Shown: one piece after another, positions 6,991-14,157 of the stretch
Layout of the letters: each line of letters begins with the position of its first letter
How positions within the stretch are numbered: position 1 is the stretch's first letter
Assembly (NCBI GenBank): GCA_018399515.1
Contig: JAGYOB010000337.1
Span: 1-15,281, forward strand
Reading direction: 5' to 3'
Length of the DNA stretch: 15,281 nucleotides
Source of the DNA: Candidatus Nanopelagicales bacterium
GTDB lineage: Bacteria; Actinomycetota; Actinomycetes; S36-B12
Notes under the pieces: model-generated
What the model was told of the DNA's origin: nothing
Seen by the model: the letters and a program-made list of their open reading frames with translations, nothing else
The model's database searches: none
Made by a program: the position numbers and the translations under genes

Positions 6991-7980
6991 ATGTCCCCAG
7001 CCCCCGTCAACGTCGCTGTCACCGGTGCAGCCGGCCAGATCGGCTACGCCCTGCTGTTCCGCATCGCCTCCGGTGCCCTGCTGGGGCCGCAAACCCCGGT
7101 GCGGTTGCGCCTGCTGGAGATCACCCCTGCGCTCGGTGCCGCCGAGGGCACCGCGATGGAACTCGACGACTGCGCGTTCCCACTGCTGGCCGGCATCGAC
7201 ATTACCGATGACCCGCGCGTCGCCTTCGACGGTGTCAATGTTGCGCTGCTGGTCGGGGCCCGACCGCGGGGACCGGGCATGGAGCGACGCGATCTGCTCG
7301 AGGCCAACGGTGGGATTTTCAAGCCGCAGGGCGAGGCACTCAATGCGGGTGCGGCCGACGATGTGCGCATCCTGGTCGTTGGTAATCCAGCGAACACGAA
7401 CGCGTTGATCGCCTCGGCGCACGCGCCGGATATCCCCGGTGAGCGGTTCACCGCGATGATGCGCTTGGACCACAACCGGGCCCTGACCCAGGTCGCGCAG
7501 AAGGCCGGGGCGCCGGTTTCCGATGTCACTCAGATGATCGTGTGGGGCAACCACTCCGCGTCGCAGTACCCCGACCTCACACACGCCGAAATCGCCGGGC
7601 GTCCGGCACCGGCGGTCATCGATGATTCCGCTTGGGTCACCGATACCTTCATCCCGACCGTCGCCAAGCGCGGCGCGGCGATCATCGAAGCGCGCGGTGC
7701 CTCATCCGCAGCGTCAGCGGCCAATGCCGCGATCGACCACGTGCACGACTGGGCGCTGGGTACCCCGGCGGGGGATTGGGTGTCGGTTGGCTTGATGTCC
7801 GATGGTTCCTATGGAATCCCCGAAGGCATCATCGCCGGCGTGCCCTGCACGAGCGAGGGTGGGCAGTGGAAGCGCGTTGAAGGCCTGGATATCGACGCGG
7901 ATTCGCGGGCTCGCATCGACTTCTCGATCAATGAACTCATCGAGGAACGCGACGCTGTGGCGTCCCTCGGTCTGCTGTAA
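6991..7980 (+). CDS. mdh: Malate dehydrogenase (NAD-dependent)
   Basis: The enzyme oxidises L-malate to oxaloacetate in the TCA cycle. The 329 residues match the cytosolic-type (long) MDH group in length and motifs. The nucleotide-binding loop is VTGAAGQIGYALLFRIASG (10-28). The mobile active-site loop ARPRGPGMERRDLL (90-103) carries substrate-binding arginines Arg93 and Arg99. NPANTNALI (132-140) and MMRLDHNRA with the catalytic Asp160 follow, then IVWGNHSASQYPD with the catalytic His188. The sequence VSVGLMSDGSYGIPEGIIAGVPC near the C-terminus is also typical. The ATG at 6991 has a strong GAGGT ribosome site about 8 nt upstream. The 86-bp gap to icd and common pathway suggest joint expression, but icd has its own ribosome site and may have its own promoter. 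Confidence 0.97.
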   Translation: MSPAPVNVAVTGAAGQIGYALLFRIASGALLGPQTPVRLRLLEITPALGAAEGTAMELDDCAFPLLAGIDITDDPRVAFDGVNVALLVGARPRGPGMERRDLLEANGGIFKPQGEALNAGAADDVRILVVGNPANTNALIASAHAPDIPGERFTAMMRLDHNRALTQVAQKAGAPVSDVTQMIVWGNHSASQYPDLTHAEIAGRPAPAVIDDSAWVTDTFIPTVAKRGAAIIEARGASSAASAANAAIDHVHDWALGTPAGDWVSVGLMSDGSYGIPEGIIAGVPCTSEGGQWKRVEGLDIDADSRARIDFSINELIEERDAVASLGLL

Positions 7981-8031
7981 GAAATCCGCACAGCTCCAAC
8001 GATGATGTGAACCCCGACAGGTACATCCGAT

Positions 8032-8047
8032 AGATCGACGAGATCGA
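8032..8047 (+). repeat. Short direct repeat in the icd leader
   Basis: AGATCGA occurs twice (8032-8038 and 8041-8047) with a 9-bp period, ending about 20 bp before the icd start. It lies just upstream of the AAGGA ribosome site in an 86-bp gap. It may be chance, or a protein-binding site; nothing else recognisable, such as a TANNNT hexamer or terminator, was found in this gap. Confidence 0.35.
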
Positions 8048-8066
8048 GAGAGCGAAGGACATCAGC

Positions 8067-9281
8067 GTGGCGAAGATCAAGGTGGACAACCCCGTCGTCG
8101 AACTCGATGGCGATGAGATGACCCGCATCATCTGGCAGTTCATCAAGGATCAATTGATCCTTCCCTATCTCGATATCGACCTCAAGTACTACGACCTCGG
8201 TGTCGAGTACCGCGACGCGACAGACGATCAGGTCACCATCGATGCGGCACATGCCATCCAGCAGTACGGCGTGGGTGTGAAGTGCGCAACCATTACTCCC
8301 GACGAGGCACGCGTTGAGGAGTTCGGCCTCAAGAAGATGTGGCGCTCACCCAACGGCACGATCCGCAACATCCTCGGTGGTGTGATCTTCCGTGAGCCGA
8401 TCATCATCAACAACATCCCGCGGCTGGTTCCGACGTGGACCAAGCCCATCATCGTCGGACGTCACGCTTTCGGCGATCAGTACCGCGCGACCGACTTCAA
8501 GGTCGAGCAGGCTGGCACCTTGACGATGACCTTTACCCCCGCAGACGGCTCCGAACCGATGGAGTTCAACGTCTTCGACTTCCCCGCCGGCGGCGTTGCC
8601 ATGGGGATGTACAACCTCGACGATTCGATCCGCGATTTCGCTCGCGCCTCCTTCCGCTACGGCCTGGCCCGCAACTACCCGGTCTACATGTCGACGAAGA
8701 ACACGATCTTGAAGGCCTACGACGGCCGGTTCAAGGACCTCTTCGCCGAGGTGTTCGACGCGGAGTTCGCAGCTGACTTCGAGGCCGCCGGCATCACCTA
8801 TGAGCACCGACTCATCGACGATATGGTCGCCGCAGCGTTGAAGTGGGAGGGTGGATACGTCTGGGCGTGTAAGAACTACGACGGTGATGTGCAGTCGGAC
8901 ACCGTGGCTCAAGGCTTCGGCTCGCTGGGACTGATGACCAGCGTCTTGATGACCCCCGATGGCAAGACGGTCGAAGCGGAGGCCGCACACGGCACGGTCA
9001 CCCGCCATTACCGCCAGCACCAGCAGGGCAAGCCGACCTCGACCAACCCGATCGCATCGATCTTCGCCTGGACACGCGGGCTGGAGCATCGCGGCAAGCT
9101 CGATGGCACCCCGGCGGTCTCGCAGTTCGCCCAGACCCTCGAGCGCGTATGCATCGAGACTGTCGAGTCGGGCAAGATGACCAAGGATCTGTCGCTGCTC
9201 GTCGGTCCCGATCAGCCGCACCTGACCACCCAGGAGTTCCTCGCCGCAATCGACGAGAACCTCCGCAAAGCCATGAATTAG
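8067..9281 (+). CDS. icd: NADP-dependent isocitrate dehydrogenase, eukaryotic-type (homodimeric)
   Basis: The enzyme decarboxylates isocitrate to 2-oxoglutarate with production of NADPH. At 404 residues, and with VVELDGDEMTRIIW at the start, it belongs to the subfamily that includes human IDH1/IDH2 rather than the E. coli-type Icd. Substrate-binding residues are visible in WRSPNGTIRNILGG (about 92-105), FREPIII, and GRHAFGDQYRATD, whose first Arg corresponds to IDH1 Arg132. The cofactor region has AEAAHGTVTRHYRQHQQGK and STNPIASIFAWTRGLEHR, typical of NADP-specific members. The GTG start at 8067 has AAGGA about 8 nt upstream and gives MAKIKVDNPVVELDGDE, the usual N-terminus. The TAG stop is inside the left arm of a 14-bp inverted repeat. 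No key residue appears to be missing. Confidence 0.97.
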   Translation: MAKIKVDNPVVELDGDEMTRIIWQFIKDQLILPYLDIDLKYYDLGVEYRDATDDQVTIDAAHAIQQYGVGVKCATITPDEARVEEFGLKKMWRSPNGTIRNILGGVIFREPIIINNIPRLVPTWTKPIIVGRHAFGDQYRATDFKVEQAGTLTMTFTPADGSEPMEFNVFDFPAGGVAMGMYNLDDSIRDFARASFRYGLARNYPVYMSTKNTILKAYDGRFKDLFAEVFDAEFAADFEAAGITYEHRLIDDMVAAALKWEGGYVWACKNYDGDVQSDTVAQGFGSLGLMTSVLMTPDGKTVEAEAAHGTVTRHYRQHQQGKPTSTNPIASIFAWTRGLEHRGKLDGTPAVSQFAQTLERVCIETVESGKMTKDLSLLVGPDQPHLTTQEFLAAIDENLRKAMN

Positions 9282-9336
9282 CCCTTCTTCGGGTGAAAGG
9301 CGCCCAAATCGGGCCTGAATCGCCCGAAGAAGGGCT
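9280..9336 (+). terminator. Perfect 14-bp inverted repeat between icd and xthA (possible terminator or mRNA stabiliser)
   Basis: AGCCCTTCTTCGGG (9280-9293) and CCCGAAGAAGGGCT (9323-9336) are exact reverse complements separated by 29 nt. The stem can extend inward by a G-U and two Watson-Crick pairs, and the loop holds a further small hairpin GCCC-aaatc-GGGC (9302-9314). The left arm begins in the icd stop codon and the right arm ends 8 nt before the AGGAGG of xthA, so the hairpin fills most of the 74-bp gap. There is no U-tract on either strand, so classic intrinsic termination is not assured; actinobacterial terminators often lack one. Confidence 0.6.
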
Positions 9337-9355
9337 CGATACGCAGGAGGGGTCC

Positions 9356-10183
9356 ATGCGGGTCACGACGGCCAATGTCAATGGCATCCGGGCGGCGGCC
9401 CGGCGTGGCGGGCTGGATTGGCTGGTCGACGATAACGCCGACGTCATCTGCCTGCAGGAGGTCCGAGCCAACCCCGAGCAAGTCCAGACCGAGCTCGCCG
9501 ACACCGGCTTGGCTGCCTGGCATCTGGCCTATGCCGAATCATCAGATAAGGGCCGCAACGGGGTAGCGGTACTCACACGGGCTGAGCCGACCGATATCCG
9601 CATCGGGGTGGGTGAGGAGTACTTCGCCGATTCGGGGCGGTGGATCGAGGTCGACATCGATGCGCGGGGAGAACCGCTGACCGTGGTGAGTGCCTACATC
9701 CATTCCGGTGAGGTAGGCACCGCGCGCCAGGACGATAAATACCGCTTTCTCGATGCTGTCGACGCGCGCTTGGCGAGTTTGAAACGTCGTGCAGGTCGGC
9801 GCAAAGGACACGTGCTCGTTGCGGGGGACTTCAATATCGCCCACGCCGAGGTCGACATCAAAAACTGGAAGGGCAACCTCAAGAATGCCGGCTTCCTGCC
9901 AGAAGAGCGGGCCTACCTGGACAGGTGGTTCGGTCCGGCCGGCAGCGGGAAAGGCCCGTGGGCGGACCTCGGCCGGGCACTCGGTGGTCCAGGGCCAGGT
10001 CCCTATACCTGGTGGTCATGGCGGGGGAAGGGCTTCGACACCGATGGCGGCTGGCGGATCGACTACGTTGCCACGACTCCCGGGCTAGCCGGGCGCGCCC
10101 GAGAAGCGGTCGTGGGAAAGGCGCCCACCTACGCCGAACGCTGGAGCGACCACGCGCCCTTGAGCATCGTCTTCGACGACTAG
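9356..10183 (+). CDS. xthA: Exodeoxyribonuclease III / AP endonuclease
   Basis: ExoIII cuts 5' to abasic sites and removes 3' blocking groups in base excision repair. The 275-residue product has the full endonuclease/exonuclease/phosphatase fold signature: TANVNGIRAAARRGGLDWL with Asn7/Asn9, DVICLQEVR with metal ligand Glu35, VSAYIHSGEVG with Tyr114, VAGDFNIAHAEVDIKNWKG with Asp158 and Asn160, YTWWSWRGKGFDTDGGWRIDY with Asp236, and ERWSDHAPL with the Asp265-His266 pair. The start is ATG 9356, with AGGAGG 5 nt upstream; the frame is open back to 9149 but that extension lies inside icd and does not look like protein. The gene is unrelated in pathway to icd, and the hairpin between them may separate or modulate expression. 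Confidence 0.96.
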   Translation: MRVTTANVNGIRAAARRGGLDWLVDDNADVICLQEVRANPEQVQTELADTGLAAWHLAYAESSDKGRNGVAVLTRAEPTDIRIGVGEEYFADSGRWIEVDIDARGEPLTVVSAYIHSGEVGTARQDDKYRFLDAVDARLASLKRRAGRRKGHVLVAGDFNIAHAEVDIKNWKGNLKNAGFLPEERAYLDRWFGPAGSGKGPWADLGRALGGPGPGPYTWWSWRGKGFDTDGGWRIDYVATTPGLAGRAREAVVGKAPTYAERWSDHAPLSIVFDD

Positions 10184-10186
10184 TCT
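10181..10186 (+). promoter_or_regulatory. Possible -10 hexamer for the aldehyde dehydrogenase gene
   Basis: TAGTCT at 10181-10186 fits TANNNT and, as with the DUF3017 gene, uses the upstream stop codon (xthA TAG) as its first half. TTGAGC at 10160-10165 could be a -35 element, but the 15-bp spacing is short. Transcription would start near 10193 and give a leader of about 70 nt that includes the 14-bp tandem repeat. Confidence 0.3.
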
Positions 10187-10206
10187 GGGTCTGGAGGGGC
10201 GCGACA

Positions 10207-10234
10207 GCAGCGACGTTCCAGCAGCGACGTTCCA
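10207..10234 (+). repeat. Perfect 14-bp tandem duplication upstream of the aldehyde dehydrogenase gene
   Basis: GCAGCGACGTTCCA is present twice without gap (10207-10220 and 10221-10234) in the 81-bp intergenic region, 30 bp before the start codon and 18 bp before its GAGGAGG ribosome site. It could be a recent slippage duplication, or two binding sites for a regulator on one face or adjoining faces of the helix. Confidence 0.85.
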
Positions 10235-10264
10235 CGCGGGGATTCGCCAGATGAGGAGGCCACG

Positions 10265-11710
10265 ATGACCACCGACGCTCTGCCTACCGGTGCGCCGACC
10301 GGATTGTTCATCGGCGGCTCCTGGCTGACCAGCGCGGCTCATCTCGAGGTGATCAATCCGGCGTCGCTGACCGCGCTGGCGCAGGTCGGTGACGCGAGTG
10401 TCGACGAGGGGTTGTCGGCGGTGAGCGCCGCGCATGACGCATTCGGTGCATGGGCGGCGACCCCGGCTCGGCAACGCTCGGAGGTCTTGCGCCGCGCCTT
10501 CGAGATCATGACCGCCGAGGTCGAGGATTGCGCGCGTCTGATCGTGTTGGAGAACGGCAAGGCGTGGCGTGACGCTCTGGGCGAGGCGACCTATGCTGCG
10601 GAGTTCTTCCGGTGGTTCGCCGAGGAAGCAGTGCGGGTCGAAGGTGGTTTCCGCCCCTCACCTGCGGGTGACAAGACCATCATCACCACGTATCAGCCGA
10701 TGGGTGTGGCCTACATGATCACGCCGTGGAACTTTCCGGCGGCGATGGCGACGAGGAAGCTCGCGCCGGCACTGGCAGCAGGGTGCACCGCTGTGCTCAA
10801 GCCGGCTGCGGAGACACCCTTGACGGCGTTGTGGGTTGCCGGCGTCCTGCAACGAGCCGGAGTGCCCGATGGAGTGGTGAATGTCGTCACCACCTCGCAG
10901 GCCGGCGCGGTCTCGTCGGCGATCCTGGCGGATGATCGCGTGGCGACGCTGTCCTTTACCGGATCGACGTTCGTCGGAAAGTTGCTGTTGGAGCAGACCG
11001 CCCAGCGAGTGTTGCCATCGTCCATGGAATTGGGTGGCAATGCGCCGTTCCTCGTCCTCGAAGGCGCCGATGTCTCCGCCGCAGTCGAAGGGGCGATGAT
11101 CGCCAAGATGCGCAACGGTGGTGCAGCGTGCACGGCAGCGAACCGCTTCTATGTCCACGAGTCGGTTGTCGAGGATTTCACCGCTGCGCTCACCGCCGCG
11201 TTGCGGGGATTGAAGATCGGGCCGGGCATCGATCGGAATAATGATCTGGGAGCGATGGTCAGCGTCGTCGAGCGCGATAAGATCGTGTCCCTGCTCGATG
11301 CTGCGCGTGACGAAGGTGCCACTCCGCAGGAGGTGGCCGAAGCTCCGGCAACCGGTGCATTCATCGCCCCGCACGTCGTGAGCGGTGTCGAACACGGCTC
11401 CACCCTGACTCGCAACGAGATCTTTGGGCCGATCGTGCCGATCGTGTCGATCACCAGCGATGATGAGGCCATCGCGATGGCCAACGACACCGAGTACGGA
11501 CTGATCTCGTATGTCTACGCCGGCGACAAGGGGCGGGGAATCTCGGTCGCTCGTCGGTTGCAATCGGGCATGGTCGCGATCGATCGAGGATTGGCGTCTG
11601 ATCCCGCGGCACCCTTCGGTGGTATGAAGGAATCGGGGCTGGGCCGCGAGGGTGGGTTCGCGGGAATCCACGAGTTCCTCGAGCCCCAGTACCTCGCTGT
11701 CGATCTATAG
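10265..11710 (+). CDS. gabD: NAD(P)-dependent aldehyde dehydrogenase, succinate-semialdehyde dehydrogenase type
   Basis: A 481-residue aldehyde dehydrogenase with every catalytic element in place: ITPWNFPAAM with Asn156, VLKPAAETP with Lys179, FTGSTFVGK (231-239, the cofactor-binding motif), MELGGNAPFLVLEGAD with Glu255, NGGAACTAANRFYVHE with the nucleophile Cys289, and NEIFGPIVPI with Glu385. The MELGGNAPF and ACTAANR motifs point to the succinate-semialdehyde/glutarate-semialdehyde branch, which would feed succinate into the TCA cycle from GABA or from 2-oxoglutarate decarboxylation. No GABA aminotransferase is visible nearby, so the physiological substrate is inferred. The ATG at 10265 has a strong GAGGAGG ribosome site at 10253-10259. 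The gene is separated from the next by 75 bp containing a run of eight C's (11728-11735). Confidence 0.92.
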   Translation: MTTDALPTGAPTGLFIGGSWLTSAAHLEVINPASLTALAQVGDASVDEGLSAVSAAHDAFGAWAATPARQRSEVLRRAFEIMTAEVEDCARLIVLENGKAWRDALGEATYAAEFFRWFAEEAVRVEGGFRPSPAGDKTIITTYQPMGVAYMITPWNFPAAMATRKLAPALAAGCTAVLKPAAETPLTALWVAGVLQRAGVPDGVVNVVTTSQAGAVSSAILADDRVATLSFTGSTFVGKLLLEQTAQRVLPSSMELGGNAPFLVLEGADVSAAVEGAMIAKMRNGGAACTAANRFYVHESVVEDFTAALTAALRGLKIGPGIDRNNDLGAMVSVVERDKIVSLLDAARDEGATPQEVAEAPATGAFIAPHVVSGVEHGSTLTRNEIFGPIVPIVSITSDDEAIAMANDTEYGLISYVYAGDKGRGISVARRLQSGMVAIDRGLASDPAAPFGGMKESGLGREGGFAGIHEFLEPQYLAVDL

Positions 11711-11753
11711 CCCAGGCGGCTCGCACACCCCCCCCGCATTCTGGTCCGCACAT

Positions 11754-11788
11754 CGCCACGATGACGGTGGCGTATCCTCGGCAGCGTG
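11754..11788 (+). promoter_or_regulatory. Leaderless promoter of the CNNM-family gene, with adjacent palindrome
   Basis: TATCCT at 11773-11778, the best -10 hexamer in the window, ends 7 nt before the GTG start at 11786, with no ribosome site between. Immediately upstream, CGCCAC (11754-11759) and GTGGCG (11767-11772) form a 6-bp inverted repeat with a 7-nt centre that covers the space between the -35 position and the -10 hexamer, a usual place for a repressor site. The -35 itself is not recognisable. The palindrome could instead be a weak terminator for the upstream gene. Confidence 0.6.
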
Positions 11789-13102
11789 TCCGAGTTGCTG
11801 GTGAATGCCGGATTGGTTCTGCTGTTCGTCTTGATCGGCGGGTTCTTCGCAGCGGCTGAGATCGCTTTGGTGTCCTTGCGCGAAAGCCAGATCGACCGGC
11901 TATCCGTGCGGGGGAGCCGTGGCCGGATTCTGGCGAGCCTGGCCCGCGAGCCCAACAGGTTCCTCGCCGCGGTCCAAGTGGGCGTCACGCTGGCTGGCTT
12001 CGTCTCTGCCGGGTTCGGTGCTTCTCAGATCGCTCCCTCGCTGGCGCCGGTCTTCGTCGGCTGGGGGTTGTCCGAGGGACTTGCAGGAGTGATGGCCTTC
12101 ATCCTCGTTACGGTGGTGATCGCATATGTGTCCCTGGTCGTCGGCGAGTTGGTTCCCAAGAGACTCGCCCTGCAGCGGGCCGAATCCACGGCCCTGGCTG
12201 TCGCGGCCCCCGTCGAACTCCTCGCGAAGGTGGCGCGGCCGTTCATCTGGCTGCTGTCGGTGTCGACCAATGGACTCGTCCGCCTCTTGGGTGGTGATCC
12301 CAAAACTGGACGTGAGCACATCACCGGCGAGGAACTGCGGGACATGGTGGCAGCGCACGAAGACCTCTCGGTCGAGGAACGTACGCTCATTGATGATGTG
12401 TTCGAAGCCGGTGATCGAGAACTGCGGGAAGTGATGCTGCCGCGTACGGAGGTGGAATTCCTCGAGGCGGGGTTGCTCGTTGCCGAGGCGGCACAGACCG
12501 TCGCTGACGCACCGCATTCCCGCTATCCGGTCATCCGCGGGTCTGCGGATGACGTCATCGGATTCGTTCACGTGCGCGACCTGCTGAGCCTCGATGAGTC
12601 CAAGCGCACGATGCGTCTGGGCTCCCTGGCGCGCAAGGTTCCCTTCTTTCCCGGCTCGAAGGCCGTCATTCCGGCGTTGACCGAGATGCGGCGTCGTGGA
12701 CAGCATCTAGCGATCGTGGTCGACGAATACGGGGGGACTGCCGGCATCGTCACCCTGGAGGATCTCGTCGAAGAACTCGTCGGTGATATCCGCGATGAGT
12801 ACGACGCACCGATGACTGTGCTCGCCTCCGAGGTCGATGGCCTGCTGAACCTCGAAGACTTCTCTGAGCGAACCGGCCTCGAACTACCCGAGGGGCCCTA
12901 TGAGACCGTCGCTGGATTCGTGATGGCTCGGTTGGGGTCGGTGCCTGATCTCGGTGCGACCGTCGACGTCGATGGTTGTCTCCTAGCGGTGACGGCGATG
13001 GACGGCCGCCGCATCGCCCGCATCCGGGTCAGCCCGGGCGGACCCACCGGTTCGCCCGCAGGGCGGCCCTCGTCGGGCGCAGTGACCACGCTGCCACAAT
13101 GA
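11786..13102 (+). CDS. CNNM/CorC-type membrane protein (hemolysin C family) with DUF21, CBS pair and CorC_HlyC domains
   Basis: The 438-residue protein has the standard three-part layout. Residues 1-165 are the CNNM (DUF21) transmembrane domain with four hydrophobic stretches, including LLVNAGLVLLFVLIGGFFAA and the conserved GELVPK (120-125). Residues ~215-335 are a CBS-domain pair, with VMLPRTEV, SRYPVI, GFVHVRDLL and the strong signature DEYGGTAGIVTLEDL (313-327). Residues ~345-415 are the CorC_HlyC domain (LNLEDFSERTGLELPEG, YETVAGFVMARLGSVPDLG). Related proteins transport or help export Mg2+ and Co2+; the old name hemolysin is misleading. The CBS pair probably senses an adenine nucleotide. 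The GTG start follows a TATCCT hexamer by 7 nt. The stop TGA overlaps the trpS ATG. Confidence 0.94.
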   Translation: MSELLVNAGLVLLFVLIGGFFAAAEIALVSLRESQIDRLSVRGSRGRILASLAREPNRFLAAVQVGVTLAGFVSAGFGASQIAPSLAPVFVGWGLSEGLAGVMAFILVTVVIAYVSLVVGELVPKRLALQRAESTALAVAAPVELLAKVARPFIWLLSVSTNGLVRLLGGDPKTGREHITGEELRDMVAAHEDLSVEERTLIDDVFEAGDRELREVMLPRTEVEFLEAGLLVAEAAQTVADAPHSRYPVIRGSADDVIGFVHVRDLLSLDESKRTMRLGSLARKVPFFPGSKAVIPALTEMRRRGQHLAIVVDEYGGTAGIVTLEDLVEELVGDIRDEYDAPMTVLASEVDGLLNLEDFSERTGLELPEGPYETVAGFVMARLGSVPDLGATVDVDGCLLAVTAMDGRRIARIRVSPGGPTGSPAGRPSSGAVTTLPQ

Positions 13103-14157
13103 CGTCCACTATGTCCGCATCCCCGAGCAGCGCACCGGCAAGCACAGCACCGGTCAACCAGCCACCCCGCGTGTTGTCGGGAATCCAGCCGACAGCCGAT
13201 TCCTTCCAGGTCGGCAACTACCTCGGTGCGATCCGTCGGTGGGTGGATCTGCAAGAAACCCACGATGCGTTCTACTGCGTGGTCGATCAGCACGCGATCA
13301 CCGTTGATTACGACCCCCAGGTGCTGCGACACCGGACGCTGCTGTCCTTCGCCCAGTTGATGGCCGCTGGCTTAGATCCTCAGCGGGCCACGATCTTCGT
13401 GCAGAGCCATGTCCCCGAGCATTCCCAATTGTCGTGGGTGCTGCAATGCATGACCGGTTTCGGTGAGGCCGGGCGCATGACGCAGTTCAAGGATAAGTCC
13501 GCCAGGGAAGGGGCCGATCGATCGACGGTCGGGCTGTTCACATATCCGGTCCTGCAGGCCGCCGACATCCTGATCTACCAGGCAGACGGGGTGCCGGTCG
13601 GCGAGGATCAACGACAGCACTTGGAGCTCACCCGCGATCTTGCTCAACGTTTCAACTCGCGATTCGGTGAGACGTTCGTCGTTCCTACGGCTTTGATCGT
13701 CGCGGACACGGCCAAGATCCTCGACCTGGCCGATCCCACGTCGAAGATGAGCAAGTCATCCCCGTCGGGCTGCCTGTTCCTGCTGGACGACGAACGTGTT
13801 CTGACCAAGAAGATCAAGACCGCGGTCACCGACTCTGGACGTGAGATCGCGCTCGATCGCGAGTCGAAGCCTGGGGTGTCGAATCTGCTGTCCCTCATCG
13901 GTGCCTTCACCGATCGCACCCCCGAGCAGGTTGCAACCGATCTGCAGGGCGGGGGATACGGAGACCTGAAGACCGCCGCCATCGATGCAGTGCTGTCGTT
14001 CACGGGGCCGTTCGCCGCTGCCGTCGCGGAGTTGATGGCCGATCCGGGCGAATTGACGCGTTTGATGAATCTGGGAGCCCACCGTGCACGTGAAGCCGCG
14101 GCCCCGACGTTAGCGGCCGTCTATGACCGTGTGGGATTCGTTCAGCTGCCCGATTGA
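13099..14157 (+). CDS. trpS: Tryptophanyl-tRNA synthetase
   Basis: TrpRS charges tRNA-Trp. From ATG 13099 the product has 352 residues, of which about 22 are a Ser/Ala/Pro-rich leader before the catalytic domain starts at PPRVLSGIQPTADSFQVGNYLGAIRRW. The HIGH-equivalent is SFQVGN. Further signatures are FYCVVDQHAITV, SHVPEHSQLSWVLQCMTGFGE, LFTYPVLQAADILIYQADGVPVGEDQRQHLELTRD and the KMSKS loop at 216-220 (TSKMSKSSPSG). The ATG overlaps the previous gene's stop (ATGA), implying translational coupling; ATG 13111, four codons later, is also possible because CACAAT lies 10 nt before it. An upstream in-frame ATG at 12976 lies within the preceding gene and is rejected. The end overlaps the convergent carboxypeptidase gene by 16 bp. 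Confidence 0.96.
   Translation: MTSTMSASPSSAPASTAPVNQPPRVLSGIQPTADSFQVGNYLGAIRRWVDLQETHDAFYCVVDQHAITVDYDPQVLRHRTLLSFAQLMAAGLDPQRATIFVQSHVPEHSQLSWVLQCMTGFGEAGRMTQFKDKSAREGADRSTVGLFTYPVLQAADILIYQADGVPVGEDQRQHLELTRDLAQRFNSRFGETFVVPTALIVADTAKILDLADPTSKMSKSSPSGCLFLLDDERVLTKKIKTAVTDSGREIALDRESKPGVSNLLSLIGAFTDRTPEQVATDLQGGGYGDLKTAAIDAVLSFTGPFAAAVAELMADPGELTRLMNLGAHRAREAAAPTLAAVYDRVGFVQLPD

Noticed and set aside
9149..9355. N-terminal extension of xthA to an ATG at 9149
   Set aside because: It lies within the icd coding region and the icd-xthA hairpin, has no family likeness, and ATG 9356 has a strong AGGAGG ribosome site and gives the typical ExoIII N-terminus.
11728..11735. Run of eight C's after gabD as a phase-variable tract
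   Set aside because: It lies outside any coding region, more than 35 bp from the next -10 hexamer, and such runs arise readily in this base composition; there is no direct sign of variation.
12976..13098. Upstream start for trpS at 12976
   Set aside because: The extra 41 residues are encoded in another frame of the CNNM gene and look like shadow sequence; ATG 13099 with its ATGA overlap is a normal coupled start.
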